Below, in pieces: positions 58,499-64,000 of a DNA stretch of 64,000 nt; positions within the stretch are counted from its first letter, which is position 1, and the number at the start of each line of letters is the position of its first letter. This DNA is from Oscheius tipulae (taxonomy: Eukaryota; Nematoda; Chromadorea; Rhabditida; Rhabditidae), in assembly GCA_037178975.1 (NCBI GenBank), contig JASJZH010000002.1, positions 5,321,501 to 5,385,500 of the forward strand, in the 5' to 3' direction. The notes beneath the pieces were generated by a model. That model ran no database searches. It worked only from the letters and a program-made list of their open reading frames with translations, and had not been told where the DNA came from. Both the position numbers and the translations under genes were made by a program.

Positions 58499-59975
58499 TG
58501 TTGATTGAGAGGAAAGTGTCTTTCAATACGTTAGCTTTCATCTTGTGGCAAATCGAAGCTTGTTGAAAGTTACCATACTCGGAAGATCTTTGTAAATCAA
58601 AGCTTCTATTATATCAAGCCCTTTTCTGACGATGAAAACACCCTACAATCAATCTTACGATTCAATGGGTTATACTTGATGCTCAACAAACTGATACAGA
58701 ACGGATATTTCGTACAGAACCACTGGACAGTAGCTCCTTGTATTCGGAGAAAATTTCGGAATGTACCTTGTGATTTTGACCCTTTCGCAAGGAAAGTTCA
58801 GTAAATTTAAAAACCTGACCGGAAATGAACCTTGCTCTCCAGTTCAGAAATACTTTTACCCATGTTCAAAATAGTATCCACGTTTTCCTGTTTATGCAAT
58901 GAAGTGGAACACCAGAGTACGACCGAAAACTGAACCTGCTCAAAACTCGAACTGTCCCATCCTTGAACCCTTAGAAAAGTGTGGCTTCTCGCATTTCAGC
59001 CCGCTCCCATATTCTGTATTCCACCTCACAATTGGTCCTCATTAATCATTAGGCAAGGAAGACTGACGTGGATGGTTCGGGTCGGAAGGAAGCAGGAACA
59101 AAAACAGAGATATTAGGGTCTTTTTGTTGGAGCCAAGTCATCCTTAACTCAATCTCAATACTTGTCACTCTTCCGCATGAGTAGGTACCAGTCTTCTCGT
59201 GAATCTGAACAGAAAGGAGTGAGACAAATGCATGTAAGATTATTCAGTGTGCTTCAAACCCTGTGGATAGTTTTAAATTCGGTTGGGAATAACAGATACA
59301 GTCAGGTTTTTGACATATCCTCTCACTCTTCTTTCCATAAAACGACTCTCAAGAAATGTTCAACTGATCTAGTCTGTCCGAGAGAGGAGGTAAAGGAGAG
59401 ACACCGTACTAACAGAGTCCGATTTCAGTCTGTCTCTTCTTTTCTTTCGCAAAATTTTCCCCTCTTCGAACATCGCTTGACTCACAACTGTTTATGTCCC
59501 AAAAGGATTAACCCTGTCATAATGAACTCTGTTTTGATTCGTCGTCATCAGCCTGAAGCCCTTTAGGCATTATTGTGTTTCTTGTATTTACCCGATAAAA
59601 TTGTATGTTTGCCAGGTGTTCTTCCCCCAATTCTCCCGCATATTTCAGCGTTCAGTATAGTCCAAGACGTGACCAAGAAGGCTTACTTTCCAATTAGGGT
59701 TCTCCTGCTATTCCCGTCGAAGGAAGTCTCGACGAGCGTCGTCAATTGGGTTACTGATATCTGCCTCTCTCACTTCATGCTTGCAAAATTCCACCCGTGA
59801 CCAAAAGTCTGCTTTAAGGGGGCGGAGGCTCTCCGCTTTTCCGACTCCACCCCATTCTTCCTTATTTCAACCCCCGAGGCCAAGGCTCATAAATCAGTTC
59901 CCTCTATTAGGGAGCAGATCTTAATGAGTCTCGTCTCTTGTACTTTCTCTTCCTTGCATGATCTTTCCATTTCAG
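58499..59975. other. Intergenic region
   Basis: About 1.5 kb with no supported gene. The frame at 59162-59566 has no domain or splice context. The TATA-like AAGGCTCATAAATCAG near 59883 precedes the secreted peptide gene by about 90 nt. Confidence 0.45.
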
Positions 59976-60209
59976 ATGCTCGCTCGATTGGTCGCCTTCC
60001 TCGCTCTGTTGGCCATCTCAGTTCTGGCTACTCCCGCCCATACCGGCCTTTTCAGACAGGCTCGTGCCGATGCTCAAGCCTATGAGGGAGCCTACGACAA
60101 CACTTTCTACAGAGGTACGACTCTCCAAACATCAATCAAATATATTTTAGGCTACGGATCTCCTGGAATGAACATGCGTTTCGAGGGTCAAGGAAACAAC
60201 TGGTACTAA
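59976..60209 (+). CDS. Small secreted peptide precursor, unknown
   Basis: Two exons separated by a 41-nt intron (60115-60155). The ATG at 59976 directly follows the acceptor-like CCATTTCAG, so a trans-spliced leader is likely. The signal peptide is MLARLVAFLALLAISVLA; the remaining roughly 47 residues include LFRQARADAQAYEGAYDNTF, then RGYGSPGMNMRFEG and the terminal QGNNWY. It has no cysteine and is Tyr/Gly/Asn-rich. An upstream ATG at 59958 is in frame but would sit before the acceptor. It could be a neuropeptide-like or antimicrobial-type precursor; no dibasic sites are seen, only single Arg sites. AATAAA is at 60219-60224. Confidence 0.65.
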   Translation: MLARLVAFLALLAISVLATPAHTGLFRQARADAQAYEGAYDNTFYRGTTLQTSIKYILGYGSPGMNMRFEGQGNNWY

Positions 60210-60278
60210 CAACTCTTAAATAAACACAGATGTTAAACTTGTTCAATACATGTATATTCGACAATCTCAACAAGACTG

Positions 60279-64000
<3,722 letters not shown>

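Overview
This is eukaryotic DNA, almost certainly from a nematode. Coding sequence is cut into many short exons by GT-AG introns, commonly about 35-60 nt. A cuticle collagen with the nematode N-terminal domain lies at 55.9-57.2 kb, an EFF/AFF-like cell-fusion glycoprotein (a family best known from nematodes) at 15.0-17.1 kb, and a MIG-18-like secreted protein at 50.0-52.1 kb. Several start codons sit only 0-20 nt after a polypyrimidine-AG site, as expected for spliced-leader trans-splicing. The species cannot be named from the window. All gene structures below were spliced by eye from raw sequence, so exon edges are predictions.

Layout. 1-7 kb: an NMDA receptor GluN1-type subunit (minus) and a calexcitin/sarcoplasmic-type EF-hand protein (plus). 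7.1-11.6 kb: two tandem minus-strand paralogues, each joining a von Willebrand A domain to an atypical alpha-kinase domain; this is the most unusual gene architecture here. 11.6-15 kb: repeat-rich spacer. 15.0-17.1 kb: the EFF/AFF-like gene. 17.1-27.5 kb: gene-poor, with one predicted small multi-pass membrane protein at 22.96-23.88 kb. 27.5-40.3 kb: a compact housekeeping cluster, in order a TESK-type kinase (+), a class IIb-like histone deacetylase (+), an ING3-type PHD protein (-), complex I subunit NDUFB8 (-), FAD synthase (-) and CCDC93 (+). Intergenic gaps are about 0.1-0.5 kb, so operons and a shared divergent promoter are plausible. 43.5-45.8 kb: a divergent G-protein alpha subunit and a small single-pass glycoprotein. 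46.3-48.3 kb: a large degenerate inverted duplication. 50-60.2 kb: secreted/extracellular genes (MIG-18-like, a prokineticin/Dickkopf-colipase-fold protein, cuticle collagen, a small secreted peptide). 60.3-64 kb: a DHX16/MOG-4/Prp2 spliceosomal helicase running off the right edge.

The genes do not form one pathway. Themes are neuronal signalling (NMDA receptor, calcium sensor, G alpha), chromatin (HDAC, ING3), mitochondrial and flavin metabolism (NDUFB8 and FAD synthase adjacent on one strand; FAD synthase makes FAD and complex I is a flavoenzyme), endosomal recycling (CCDC93), RNA splicing (DHX16) and extracellular matrix. The best leads are the duplicated vWA-alpha-kinases with a shared active-site change, the TESK-like kinase ending in a CaaX prenylation motif, the G alpha subunit altered in P-loop, switch III and N-terminus, the inverted duplication, and two small dispersed-repeat families.
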